A stretch of DNA of 64,000 bases from Gemmatimonadota bacterium (GCA_009692105.1 SHZS01000002.1:18979-82978); one strand, 5' to 3'; shown: positions 23,732 through 32,314, numbered from the stretch's first letter. Translations and numbers: made by a program. The notes: a model not told the origin generated them from the letters alone.

Positions 23732-24405
23732 ATGGTCGACGCGGCGAAGAGGGAAGAGGGCATGGGACCGGAGAGGCGGTCGGCAGCAGCGTGGGCGAGG
23801 GGAGCCCTTGTGCTGGCAGCGCTCCTTCTCACGGTGCCAACGGGCTGCGCACGCTTGGCCACACCCATCGCGACGGCCCCTTCTCCCGGGGAGGGATGGA
23901 CGGAGGAGGGAGTGGCCTCCTGGTACGGAGACCCCTACCACGGTCGAGCGACCGCCTCCGGGGAGACCTACGACATGGAGGCGCTCACCACCGCTCACCG
24001 GACGCTTCCCTTCGGCACGATCGTCCTCGTGGAAAACCTCGAGAGTGGCGAGAGGATCACGCTGCGGATCAACGACCGGGGCCCGTTCGTCCGGGGCCGG
24101 GTTCTGGACGTATCGCGGAGGTCGGCTCGGGACCTCGGAATGATCGGCCCGGGCACGGCACCCGTCCGGATCACGGTTCTCACGGCAACACCTGAGATTG
24201 ACTGCTGGGAGGTCCAGGCTGGGGCTTTCGAGCTGCGGGAGAACGCGGACCGGCTACGCGCGGAGCTCGAGGCCGATGGCCATCCGGCCCGCCTGCTGAC
24301 AGCTCTGGACGGTCTCCACCGCGTGCGCCTCGGGCCCTTCGCCTCACCGGCGACCTGGCCAACCGCCTGGACGGCCTCGTCTTCGGGTGCTCGCTCTCGG
24401 ACTAG
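23732..24405 (+). pseudogene. rlpA: RlpA-like lipoprotein with SPOR domain; probable 1-nt frameshift near the end
   Basis: The N-terminus has a signal with lipobox VPTGC. The double-psi beta-barrel domain contains GVASWYGDPYHGRATASGE, RTLPFGT, and INDRGPFVRGRVLDVSRR, as in RlpA, a septal peptidoglycan lytic transglycosylase. A SPOR domain begins at about residue 155 (WEVQAGAFELRENADRLRAEL) and should end HRVRLGPFASPGDLANRLDGL. As sequenced, the frame is lost at about 24347-24349 and would run on to 24487 over glnS. Adding one C restores SPGDLANRLDGLVFGCSLSD and a TAG at 24403-24405, which interleaves exactly with the convergent glnS stop. This may be a sequencing error or a real mutation affecting only the tail. 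Confidence 0.75.
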
Positions 24406-26819
24406 CGCTGTACGGGCTCGGCGAGAGCCTGCTCGAGGAGCTCCCGGGCTACCTTGGGGTCCGCCCGGCCTTCGGTGCGCTGCATGACCTGACCCATGAA
24501 GAACCCCATGAGCCCCTCCTTTCCCGCCCTGTACTCCTCCACCTTCGCGGGGTGGGCCCGAACCACGTCCTTCACGATCGGGCTCAGAGCATCCGCGTCG
24601 CTCACCTGCCGGAGCCCCAGCCGCTCCATGATCTCGCTTGGACTGCCGCCTTCCCGGGCGAGGACCTCGAGAACCGCGGCCCCCCCCCGTCCCGACAGCA
24701 CTCCACCCTCCACAAGGGAGACGAGGGCCGCAAATTCCGGAGCTCCGAAGGGGAGCTGCGCCAGCTCTCGTCCCCCCGCCAAAGGGGGGAGGGCGTTGAT
24801 CATCCAATTCGCGACGGCCGCAGCCGAACGCCGCTCGTCGGACGCACCCTGCCTCATGCATTCCGACACCGTCGCCAGGAAGAACCCGCTCAGGGATGGA
24901 TCACGCGCGAGGATCTCCGCGTCCGCCGGATCCAGACCCCAGCGGGATCGTAGCTCTTCCGAGCGCTCCCGAACCTCGGGTTCGAGTCGCGGCGGAGTCG
25001 CGGCCGGAGCCCGGGGGCGTCGGGTTACGGCTTCCACCCCCTTCACCGTCCGCTTCCCGCCTACAGTGCGTCCTCGGGGCGACGAGAGTGCATCCTTCCG
25101 CGTGCCCCCTCCCTTCACCTTCGCCCAGGTGTCGCGCAACGTCACGATGCGGTTGAACACGGGCCGGTCCCCGCGCCCATCCACGGGATCCCTCCAGAAG
25201 TACCCTACCCGCTCGAACTGGTAGCGCGTATCTCCCGGGTCGTTCAGGACGGAGGGCTCGACAAGCGCATCCTCGATGATCTCGAGCGAGGCGGGGTTCA
25301 GAAAGTCCTTGAATATCGAGTCCCCGCCCCTGCTGGCGGCCGCGGCCTCCGGGTCCGACACCGTGAAGAGGCGATCGTAGAGGCGAACTGCGCACGGCAC
25401 CGCATGCGCGGCAGAGACCCACTGGATCGTGCCCTTCACCGATCTGCCGTCGACCGGATCCTGGCCCCACGTCGCAGGGTCGTAGCTGCACCGAAGTTCC
25501 GTGACGCTCCCCGACGCGTCCTTCAGGACCTCCTCGCACCGGATGACGTGCGCGTACCGCAGCCGGACCTCACCACCGGGCACCAGCCGCCGGAACCCGG
25601 GCGGGGGACTTTCGGAGAAGTCGTCCCGGTCGATGTAAAGCGCTCCGGTGCAGGCGAGCGGGCGACTCCCTTCCTGCGGGACATCGCGAGGGAAGTAAGG
25701 AGCTTCGCTGGTCTCCACCCTCCCCGTTGGCCACCCAATCAGCGTCACCTTGAGGGGGCGGAGCACGGCGAGGACGCGGAGTGCCTGCCGGTTCAAGTTG
25801 TCTCGGATGGCGTACTCGAGCTTCGCGAGATCCACGCGGGAATCGGCTCTCGCGACCCCAACCATCTCACAGAACTCCCGGATCGCCTCCGGCGTGATCC
25901 CGCGACGCCGGAGCCCGGCAAGGGTGGGCATTCGGGGATCGTCCCACCCCGCGACGTCCCCCTCCTCCACCAGCCGCAAGAAGCGCCGCTTGCTCATGAC
26001 CGTATAATCGAGGCTTAGCCTCGCGAACTCGTACTGCCGGGGTCGATGGGGGACGCTCACATTTTCCACGACCCAATCGTAGAGCTCCCGGTTGTTCGCG
26101 AACTCCAGCGTGCAGAGCGAATGGGTAACGCCCTCGAGGGCGTCCTCGAGCGGATGGGCGTAGTCGTAAAGCGGGTAGATGCACCACGTCCCACCGGTCC
26201 GGTAATGGTCCGCGTGCCGGATCCGGTAGAGCACGGGATCGCGCATGAGCATGTTCGCCGAGGCCATGTCGATCTTCGCCCGGAGCACGTGCTCTCCGTC
26301 ACGGTACCGACGGGCCTTCATTTCCCGGAACAGGCGCAGGTTTTCCTCGACCGCTCGCTGCCGATGGGGGCTCTCCAGCCCGCTCTCGGTCACGGTGCCC
26401 CGCTGCTCCCGGATCGCCTCCTCGCTCTGGGAGTCCACATACGCGAGCCCCTTCCGAATCAGCTCCTCCGCGAAGGCGTACATCTCGTCGAAGTAGTCCG
26501 ATGCGAAGTAGAGGTGTTCGCCCCAGTCGTATCCCAACCAGCGCACGTCCTCTTTGATCGCATGGACATACCGCACGTCCTCGGTCGTGGGGTTGGTGTC
26601 GTCGAAGCGGAGGTGGCAACGGGCACCGGCATACTCGGCGGCCAACCCGAAGTTGAATACGATGGACTTGGCGTGTCCGATGTGGAGGAAACCGTTGGGT
26701 TCCGGGGGGAATCGGGTGATGACCCTTCCCGCGTTACGCCCCGCCACAAGGTCCCGATCGATGATCTGCCGCACGAAATCGCGGCCCGAAGTCGGGGTCG
26801 GTGTTGAATCAGGGCCCAT
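24402..26819 (-). CDS. glnS: Glutaminyl-tRNA synthetase with C-terminal YqeY/GatB-tail domain
   Basis: The 805-residue class I synthetase charges tRNA-Gln. The Rossmann domain has PPEPNGFLHIGH (HIGH at residues 46-49) and the KMSKS-equivalent VMSKRR; the anticodon-binding beta-barrels follow to about residue 570. After a low-complexity linker rich in Pro, Ala and Arg comes a roughly 190-residue helical domain ending GLMGFFMGQVMQRTEGRA and ARELLEQAL, the signature of the YqeY/GatB tail. The same extension is known on Deinococcus GlnRS. The ATG lies 166 bp from the divergent his leader, and the stop overlaps the convergent rlpA frame. Confidence 0.95.
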   Translation of the reverse strand: MGPDSTPTPTSGRDFVRQIIDRDLVAGRNAGRVITRFPPEPNGFLHIGHAKSIVFNFGLAAEYAGARCHLRFDDTNPTTEDVRYVHAIKEDVRWLGYDWGEHLYFASDYFDEMYAFAEELIRKGLAYVDSQSEEAIREQRGTVTESGLESPHRQRAVEENLRLFREMKARRYRDGEHVLRAKIDMASANMLMRDPVLYRIRHADHYRTGGTWCIYPLYDYAHPLEDALEGVTHSLCTLEFANNRELYDWVVENVSVPHRPRQYEFARLSLDYTVMSKRRFLRLVEEGDVAGWDDPRMPTLAGLRRRGITPEAIREFCEMVGVARADSRVDLAKLEYAIRDNLNRQALRVLAVLRPLKVTLIGWPTGRVETSEAPYFPRDVPQEGSRPLACTGALYIDRDDFSESPPPGFRRLVPGGEVRLRYAHVIRCEEVLKDASGSVTELRCSYDPATWGQDPVDGRSVKGTIQWVSAAHAVPCAVRLYDRLFTVSDPEAAAASRGGDSIFKDFLNPASLEIIEDALVEPSVLNDPGDTRYQFERVGYFWRDPVDGRGDRPVFNRIVTLRDTWAKVKGGGTRKDALSSPRGRTVGGKRTVKGVEAVTRRPRAPAATPPRLEPEVRERSEELRSRWGLDPADAEILARDPSLSGFFLATVSECMRQGASDERRSAAAVANWMINALPPLAGGRELAQLPFGAPEFAALVSLVEGGVLSGRGGAAVLEVLAREGGSPSEIMERLGLRQVSDADALSPIVKDVVRAHPAKVEEYRAGKEGLMGFFMGQVMQRTEGRADPKVARELLEQALAEPVQR

Positions 26820-26897
26820 GAGTGGTATCGGCTCGGAAGACCATGGCCACGACCGCCCGTCGCCGGACCGATCGATCCAGGATGGCGGGGGGAGTGA

Positions 26898-26926
26898 AAG
26901 CTAGAGCCGGGGCATGGAGGCTGAAA
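26898..26926 (-). promoter_or_regulatory. glnS: Candidate glnS promoter
   Basis: On the minus strand TTTCAG (26926-26921), a 17-nt spacer and TAGCTT (26903-26898). The -10 hexamer is identical to the one before leuS. It would give a leader of about 70 nt before the glnS ATG. Confidence 0.35.
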
Positions 26927-26949
26927 GGGTTCTCCAGCGGCCATGGTCG

Positions 26950-26978
26950 TTGACCCCGTTCCGCGGGAGGGATAGTTT
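26950..26978 (+). promoter_or_regulatory. his operon promoter
   Basis: TTGACC at 26950-26955, a 17-nt spacer and TAGTTT at 26973-26978. The expected start site (about 26985) coincides with the ATG of the histidine-rich leader peptide at 26986, so the leader mRNA would begin at its start codon. Confidence 0.6.
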
Positions 26979-26985
26979 CCACGCC

Positions 26986-27069
26986 ATGCGTAAGCCAATC
27001 GTCCATCACCATCACGGCCATCATCGCCGGTCCCGGACGGGACGGGTGGAGGTCGGCGTGCGCCCCTGA
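26986..27069 (+). CDS. hisL: his operon leader peptide (27 residues, six His codons)
   Basis: ATG at 26986 opens a 27-codon frame: MRKPIV, then HHHHGHH (codons at 27004-27024), then RRSRTGRVEVGVRP and TGA at 27067-27069. Six of seven consecutive codons are His. It sits between a promoter and a strong terminator, 115 nt before hisG. That is the arrangement of proteobacterial hisL attenuators, in which ribosomes stall at His codons when charged tRNA-His is scarce. There is no clear ribosome-binding site; the transcript probably starts at or next to the ATG. Too short for standard gene finders. Confidence 0.85.
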   Translation: MRKPIVHHHHGHHRRSRTGRVEVGVRP

Positions 27070-27111
27070 AGCTGGGCGCGGCTTAGCGCGACCGAACCCC
27101 GCGGCCCGTCC
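27030..27111 (+). promoter_or_regulatory. Pause hairpin and antiterminator segments of the his attenuator
   Basis: Just after the His codons, GTCCC (27030-27034) can pair with GGGAC (27039-27043). The word GGACGGG occurs twice in overlap (27035-27041 and 27040-27046) and is complementary to CCCGTCC (27105-27111), the 5' arm of the terminator. A ribosome stalled at the His codons would cover the first arm and free the second to block the terminator; one that reaches the stop codon would cover the second and let the terminator form. Sequence complementarity is seen; the switching is inferred. Confidence 0.7.
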
Positions 27112-27135
27112 TGACCGGACGGGCCGTATTTTTTT
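27102..27135 (+). terminator. his attenuator terminator
   Basis: CGGCCCGTCC (27102-27111) and GGACGGGCCG (27117-27126) form a perfect 10-bp stem with a 5-nt loop, followed after TA by seven T residues (27129-27135). It lies 48 nt before hisG and 32 nt after the leader peptide stop. Confidence 0.92.
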
Positions 27136-27183
27136 CTGATCACAGAGCATGATAGGGCACCAGAGACTGGCGATGGAGCTCAG

Positions 27184-28047
27184 ATGAGAATCGCAATGCC
27201 GAACAAGGGCCGCCTCTCGGAGAGCGCGCTCAAGCTGTTCGAGGAGGCCGGGCTCAAGGCGGAGTTCCTAGCCGATAGAGCCCTTCTCGCCCAGCTGGGT
27301 CCAGAGTTTCAGGGGATCTTCGTCCGCGCCCAGGACATCCCCGAATTCGTGGCCGACGGGGCCGCCGAACTGGGGATTACCGGGCGGGACCTGGTCGAGG
27401 AATCCGGGCGGTCGGAGTTGTTCGAGCTCCTCGATTTGGGGTTCGGGCGGTGTCGTCTGGCGGTAGCCGTGCGGGACGACAGTGCCGTCGACACCCCCGC
27501 TCGACTCCCGGAGGGGACTCGGGTCGCGACCTCCTTTCCGAAGCTGACCCGCCGTCACTTCGAGTCCCTCGGGATCGGAATCCGGGTCGTGCCGATCTCC
27601 GGTGCGGCCGAGATCGCCCCCCACCTCGGGGTCGCGGACGCGATCGTGGACCTCGTCTCGACGGGCTCAACCCTCCGGGTGAACGGGCTCAAGGAGATCG
27701 GGACGGTCTTGGACTCCTCGGCCCGGCTGATCGGGAATCGGGCAGCCCTCAAAGCGGCTGGGCCCATGCGCTTGAGCGAGAGGCTCGTCACCGCCCTCGA
27801 ATCCGTCCTGCGGGCCAAGAAGAAGCGGTACCTGATGGCGAACGTTCCTCGCGATCGGCTGGGCGAGGTCCGGGAGATCCTGCCCGGCATCTCGGGCCCC
27901 ACGATCGTGGACATCCTGGACGGGGGAGCTTGGGTCGCGGCGCACGCTGTGGTAGACGCCGACCAGGTCTATCAGACGATCTCCCGTTTGAAGGAGTTGG
28001 GAGCTGAAGGAATCCTGGTCACTCGAATCGAGCGGCTCATGCCATGA
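27184..28047 (+). CDS. hisG: ATP phosphoribosyltransferase (long form)
   Basis: This enzyme performs the first committed step of histidine synthesis, joining ATP and PRPP to give phosphoribosyl-ATP. At 287 residues it is the long form, with a C-terminal ACT-like regulatory domain (about 215-287, ending VTRIERLMP) that normally binds histidine, so it should not need HisZ. Catalytic-domain landmarks include MPNKGRLSESALKLFEEAG and the PRPP-binding stretch DAIVDLVSTGSTLR. GGAG precedes the ATG. It is the first structural gene after the attenuator and overlaps hisD by 4 nt. Confidence 0.97.
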   Translation: MRIAMPNKGRLSESALKLFEEAGLKAEFLADRALLAQLGPEFQGIFVRAQDIPEFVADGAAELGITGRDLVEESGRSELFELLDLGFGRCRLAVAVRDDSAVDTPARLPEGTRVATSFPKLTRRHFESLGIGIRVVPISGAAEIAPHLGVADAIVDLVSTGSTLRVNGLKEIGTVLDSSARLIGNRAALKAAGPMRLSERLVTALESVLRAKKKRYLMANVPRDRLGEVREILPGISGPTIVDILDGGAWVAAHAVVDADQVYQTISRLKELGAEGILVTRIERLMP

Positions 28048-29360
28048 CGCAGGAGACACTCGGAATCGCCGTCGAGGGACGGATATCGGAGCTCACCGCC
28101 GCCCAGCGTGCGCTCTTGCTCGAGCGGCGCCCCTCCGACGAGGCGCAGCTCCGTGACTCCGTTGGGGCCATCCTCCAGCGAGTCCGGACGGACGGAGACC
28201 GGGCCCTGCTGGAGATGGCTCGTGACCTCGACGGGGTCGAGCTGAGATCGCTGGAGGTTCCGCGCGCCCGCTGGGAGCTGGCGAGCCGCTCACTCGACGG
28301 GGCCCTTCTACGTGCCCTCGAGCGCGCGGCTCGAAATATCCGGGTCTTCCACGAGGCTCAGCTTCCCGGGGAGCTCGTGGTCGAGGTCGAGCCTGGCGTA
28401 CGCCTCGGTCGGAGGGCCGTCCCACTGGGCGCGGTGGGGGTGTACGCCCCGGGCGGCCGAGCAGCATACCCGTCATCCGTCCTCATGGGGGTCGTCCCGG
28501 CCCGGGCGGCCGGGGTCGAAGAGATCGTCGTGTGTTCCCCGCCCGGGCCATCCGGGGAGCCGCCCGCCAATGTGCTCGCGGCATGCGCGATCGCGGGAGC
28601 CACCAGGCTCTTCGCAATCGGCGGCGCGGGAGCCATTGGAGCCCTCGCGTTCGGAACCGCTACGGTGCCTCGGGTCGACGCCGTCGTGGGGCCCGGAAAC
28701 CGGTGGGTAACCGAGGCGAAGCGCCAGGTCGCGGGAGAGCTCCGCATCGACTCCCCGGCGGGCCCGTCGGAGGTCCTCTTGGTAGCCGATGCCTCCGCGA
28801 GCCCTGACCGGATCGCGGCTGAGCTTGTGGCGCAAGCCGAGCACGATCCGGACGCGTGCGTCTGCGTCGTAAGTTGGAGTGCCGACGTCCTCGAGGCCGT
28901 TCGAACTGCGCTTGGGAAGCAGATCTCCGAGGCCCCGCGGAGGAAGATCATCGAGGCTGCCCTCGCTGCACGAGGGGCGATGCTGCTCGCAGGCACGCGG
29001 AAGGAGGCCCTCGCGTTCGCAGAGGCGTACGCCGCCGAGCACCTGGCCCTCTTCACGGACGATCCGGCCGAAGACCTGGAGACCCAGACGACAGCCGGGA
29101 CGGTGTTCCTCGGCGACGCTGCGTCGGTTGCGTTCGGGGACTACCTGACGGGGGCTAACCATGTGCTTCCGACGGGAGGGAGGGCGCGCTCGTTCTCGGG
29201 CCTCTCCGCGCTGGACTTCCTCCGCTTCTTCACCTGGCAGGAGATCTCTCCGGACGGGGCCGAGCGAATGGCCGACGACGTGGAGCGGCTCGCGGCGGCC
29301 GAGGGACTCCCGGGGCACGCGGCGGCGGTGCGCGCCCGCAGGGATGAGGTGACCCGATGA
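28044..29360 (+). CDS. hisD: Histidinol dehydrogenase
   Basis: The 438-residue zinc enzyme performs the last two NAD-dependent oxidations, L-histidinol to histidine. Family landmarks are PLGAVGVYAPGGRAAYPSSV, the segment VVGPGNRWVTEAKR, AGPSEVLLVAD, QAEHDPDA (zinc and catalytic region) and the C-terminal TGANHVLPTGGRARSFSGL. Length is normal. Start ATG overlaps the hisG stop and the end overlaps hisC, each by 4 nt. Confidence 0.97.
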   Translation: MTQETLGIAVEGRISELTAAQRALLLERRPSDEAQLRDSVGAILQRVRTDGDRALLEMARDLDGVELRSLEVPRARWELASRSLDGALLRALERAARNIRVFHEAQLPGELVVEVEPGVRLGRRAVPLGAVGVYAPGGRAAYPSSVLMGVVPARAAGVEEIVVCSPPGPSGEPPANVLAACAIAGATRLFAIGGAGAIGALAFGTATVPRVDAVVGPGNRWVTEAKRQVAGELRIDSPAGPSEVLLVADASASPDRIAAELVAQAEHDPDACVCVVSWSADVLEAVRTALGKQISEAPRRKIIEAALAARGAMLLAGTRKEALAFAEAYAAEHLALFTDDPAEDLETQTTAGTVFLGDAASVAFGDYLTGANHVLPTGGRARSFSGLSALDFLRFFTWQEISPDGAERMADDVERLAAAEGLPGHAAAVRARRDEVTR

Positions 29361-30406
29361 GCCCGTTCCCGCGCGGGCCGTTCCGAGCGATCCGGCGCTA
29401 TACCCCGGATCGACGTCCGGTCGAGATCGACCTCTCGGACAACACGAACCGCTGGGGCCCGCACCCCGCTGCTCTCCAGCTCATCCGGGCGGCGGCCGAG
29501 GAGGACCTCATCCGGTATCCCTCGGTCTACTCCGACGGGCTCCGAGCAGCCATCGCGCGCCGCTTCGGTATTTCCGAGGATGCCATCGTCACGGGATGCG
29601 GCTCGGACGATCTGCTGGACTCGGTGTTCCGCGCCGGCGCGGATGCGGGCGACCGGGTCTCCTACGTGCCACCCACCTTCGTGATGGTGGAAATCTTCGC
29701 GCACGCAAACGGCCTGGAGCCGCGCCCTGTGCCCACCGCTGTGGCATCTGATCCGGAGGCCCTTCTGGAGGGTAGCCCGGCCGTCGTGTACCTCTGTCGC
29801 CCGAACAACCCGACCGGCGAGGTCGCACCGCGGAGCTGGGTCGAAAGGCTCCTCGAAGCCGCGGGTCCCGGGGGCCCGATCGTGCTCCTGGACGAGGCCT
29901 ACGCGGACTTTGCGGATGACGACTTCCTGAAGGAAGCCGCCGCCTCCCAGCGCCTCGTGGTGCTCCGCACCTTCTCAAAGGCGTACGGGCTGGCGGGACT
30001 CAGGGTCGGCTTCGCCGTGGGACCGGTTGAAGTCGTGGCCGAGATCGAAAAGGCGAGAGGGCCATACAAGGTCGGCCGGACGGCAGAGGGGGCGGCCACC
30101 GCCGCGATCGAGGACCGGGAGGCTTGGGTCCAGGGGATCGTCTCGATGGTGAGGAACGAGCGCGGACAGCTCGTGAGGGAGCTCGAGGCCCGGAACCTCC
30201 AGCCGCTTCCGTCCGGTGCCAACTTCCTCCTCATTCCCTTGAGAGGAAGATCGGCGAGCCAGGTCACCGCCAGGCTTCGCGAGCGCGGAGTAGCCGTACG
30301 CCCCTTCCCGGAGCTGCCGGGGATCGGGGACGCAATCCGCGTAACGATCGGGCCGAGCGCCGAGATCGCCCGCTTCCTCGCGGACCTCGACGAGGTGCTC
30401 GAATGA
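29357..30406 (+). CDS. hisC: Histidinol-phosphate aminotransferase
   Basis: The 349-residue PLP-dependent class I/II aminotransferase converts imidazole-acetol phosphate and glutamate to histidinol phosphate. The PLP lysine lies in RTFSKAYGLAGLRVGF; the substrate-binding N-terminus reads DLSDNTNRWGPHPAA, and LCRPNNPTGEV and LLDEAYADF match the cofactor-binding segments. ATGA overlaps on both sides tie it to hisD and hisH. Confidence 0.95.
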   Translation: MSPFPRGPFRAIRRYTPDRRPVEIDLSDNTNRWGPHPAALQLIRAAAEEDLIRYPSVYSDGLRAAIARRFGISEDAIVTGCGSDDLLDSVFRAGADAGDRVSYVPPTFVMVEIFAHANGLEPRPVPTAVASDPEALLEGSPAVVYLCRPNNPTGEVAPRSWVERLLEAAGPGGPIVLLDEAYADFADDDFLKEAAASQRLVVLRTFSKAYGLAGLRVGFAVGPVEVVAEIEKARGPYKVGRTAEGAATAAIEDREAWVQGIVSMVRNERGQLVRELEARNLQPLPSGANFLLIPLRGRSASQVTARLRERGVAVRPFPELPGIGDAIRVTIGPSAEIARFLADLDEVLE

Positions 30407-31008
30407 TCCGGCTCGGGCTCTTCGACTACGGCGCCGGGAACCTCCACTCTCTGCGGAAGGGCCTCGAGGCAGGCGGAGCCCGCGTTACGGTGACCTCGGA
30501 TTGGCAAGAGGCCCTGGGTCAGGACGGCCTCGTCCTTCCGGGCGTGGGCTCCTTCGGATCGGCGGTGCGGGGGCTCGGAGGGGAGCGGGAGCGGGTCCGG
30601 GACGCGCTCGAAGAGGGGCTTCCCTGTCTCGGGATCTGCCTGGGAATGCAGCTTCTCTTCCCGGCGAGCGAGGAGGCCCCCGGGAACGGGATCGGCTTCC
30701 TGCCAGGAGAGGTCCGGCGGCTCCGCGCACGCATTGTCCCCCAGATGGGATGGAACGACGTGGAGGGCGGGGCGGACCCCATCCTCCGCGGTGTCGGGGA
30801 CTTTCCGGCGTACTACGCCAACTCGTTCATCTGTGAGGTGGACGAGGTCGAGGCGAGCGCAGTGATCGCCACGTCCCGGTACGACGACGATGAATTCGCG
30901 GCGGGCGTGCGCAAGGGGCGGACGCTCGGGTTCCAGTTTCACCCGGAGAAGAGTTCGAGCGCCGGCCTCCGGATCCTCGCGAACTTCGTCGAGGAGGTGG
31001 CAGGGTGA
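30403..31008 (+). CDS. hisH: Imidazole glycerol phosphate synthase, glutaminase subunit
   Basis: The 201-residue class I glutamine amidotransferase supplies ammonia to HisF. The triad is visible: nucleophile Cys in GICLGMQLLF, then His and Glu in FQFHPEKSS. The N-terminal LGLFDYGAGNLHSL motif is typical. The start is ATG 30403, overlapping the hisC stop (ATGA); the longer open frame from 30124 is only hisC read in another frame. Confidence 0.96.
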   Translation: MIRLGLFDYGAGNLHSLRKGLEAGGARVTVTSDWQEALGQDGLVLPGVGSFGSAVRGLGGERERVRDALEEGLPCLGICLGMQLLFPASEEAPGNGIGFLPGEVRRLRARIVPQMGWNDVEGGADPILRGVGDFPAYYANSFICEVDEVEASAVIATSRYDDDEFAAGVRKGRTLGFQFHPEKSSSAGLRILANFVEEVAG

Positions 31009-31718
31009 TCGCGGCGCCTGCGGTCGACCTCTTGGACGGGCGCTGCGTACAGCTGGTGGGAGGGCAGCCCGACGCGGAGCGGGTCTCCCTCCCCGACCCC
31101 GTCGGGGTCGCTCGCGGCTGGCGGGACCGTGGGTTCCGTGTCCTTCACGTCGTGGATCTGGACGCCGCGCTCGAGCGCGGGGGGAACTTGGACCTTGTCT
31201 CCCGCATCGCGCGAGACGCCCCGGGGGAGCTCCAGGTGGGCGGTGGGATTCGGGACACCGGCCGTGCGCGCGCGCTTCTGGAGGCGGGAGTGGACCGGAT
31301 CATCGTAGGCACCCGCGCCATCGACGACCCGGCGTGGTGCGGGGAGCTGGCGGAGACCTTCCCGAGGAGGGTGATCGTGGCCGCGGATGTGCGGGACGGC
31401 CGGGTCCTGCGGCGTGGGTGGACGGAGGAGACCGCGCTCGATGTCGGGAGCTTCCTCGAGACACTCGCCGAGCTTCCGTTGGCAGGGGTCCTTTGGACGG
31501 ATGTGGGCCGGGAAGGGCGCGCGCAGGGGATAGACGCGGATCGGGCAGCGGCGGTTCTCGCGGCGACGGAACACCCGGTGTGGGTCTCGGGAGGGGTGAC
31601 GACGATGGAAGAGCTACGCCTCCTCAGGGAGGGGGGCGCGGCCGGTGCGGTACTCGGAATGGCCCTATACACGGGAGTTCTCGACGTGGACCTGGTAGCC
31701 AAGGAGTTCGGGGGATGA
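31005..31718 (+). CDS. hisA: ProFAR isomerase
   Basis: The 237-residue (beta-alpha)8 barrel catalyses the Amadori rearrangement of ProFAR to PRFAR. N-terminal catalytic Asp lies in PAVDLLDGRCVQL; the phosphate-binding glycine motifs are VGGGIRDTG and WVSGGVTTMEEL. The start is GTG 31005, overlapping hisH by 4 nt (GTGA). It is slightly short but complete. Confidence 0.94.
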   Translation: MIAAPAVDLLDGRCVQLVGGQPDAERVSLPDPVGVARGWRDRGFRVLHVVDLDAALERGGNLDLVSRIARDAPGELQVGGGIRDTGRARALLEAGVDRIIVGTRAIDDPAWCGELAETFPRRVIVAADVRDGRVLRRGWTEETALDVGSFLETLAELPLAGVLWTDVGREGRAQGIDADRAAAVLAATEHPVWVSGGVTTMEELRLLREGGAAGAVLGMALYTGVLDVDLVAKEFGG

Positions 31719-32314
31719 GCCGAATCGAGAGAGAGACGAAGGAGACCCGGATCGTCGCGGACGTTCGGCTCGGAGGCGGTCCAATCGAGGTCGCTACTGG
31801 CGACGCGTTCCTCGATCACATGCTGAACACGCTCGCGCGATACGCGGGGCTGGGGCTCCGGTTGGAGGGGAAAGGTGACTTGAGACATCACCTCATCGAG
31901 GATGCTGCGATCACGCTCGGAGCGGCGCTGGCGCGGGAGGTCCCGGAACGAGCCGAGCGGTACGGTTGGGCGCTCGTCCCGATGGATGAGGCCCTCGTTC
32001 AGGCCGCGGTGGACGTGGGAGGCAGGGGCTACTACGAAGGACGCCTTCCGTCCGCGCTCTACGAACACGCGCTTCGTTCGTTCGCGACCAACCTGGGGGC
32101 CACCCTGCATGTCCGGGTGCTCAGGGGCAGGGACCGTCACCACGTCGTCGAGGCGGCTGTGAAGGCGACTGGGCTGGCGCTGCGCCAGGCCCTCGAGGTG
32201 GGAAACGAGGTCTTTTCTACCAAGGGCGCGGTCGTGCTCAAGGACGGCGGAGCGCCGAAGGCGGCGAAGTCCACGCGCGGGCCGCTCCGACGGCCGGGAA
32301 GGCGGAAGGGCTGA
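31715..32314 (+). CDS. hisB: Imidazoleglycerol-phosphate dehydratase (monofunctional)
   Basis: The 199-residue manganese enzyme dehydrates IGP to imidazole-acetol phosphate. Metal-site motifs are DHMLNTLARYAG, RHHLIEDAAITLG and YEHALRSFATN. Only the dehydratase domain is present; the N-terminal histidinol phosphatase found in E. coli HisB is missing and no phosphatase gene lies in this operon, so that step must be encoded elsewhere. The start ATG 31715 overlaps hisA. The basic C-terminal tail (KAAKSTRGPLRRPGRRKG) extends past the usual end. Confidence 0.95.
   Translation: MSRIERETKETRIVADVRLGGGPIEVATGDAFLDHMLNTLARYAGLGLRLEGKGDLRHHLIEDAAITLGAALAREVPERAERYGWALVPMDEALVQAAVDVGGRGYYEGRLPSALYEHALRSFATNLGATLHVRVLRGRDRHHVVEAAVKATGLALRQALEVGNEVFSTKGAVVLKDGGAPKAAKSTRGPLRRPGRRKG

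Noticed and set aside
27004..27024. His-rich run as a cloning His-tag or vector artefact
   Set aside because: It is not a continuous six-His tag, uses mixed CAT/CAC codons, and lies exactly between a promoter and a terminator before hisG.
26820..27183. T-box riboswitch controlling his
   Set aside because: No T-box sequence or specifier stem was seen; the His-codon leader and terminator explain the region.
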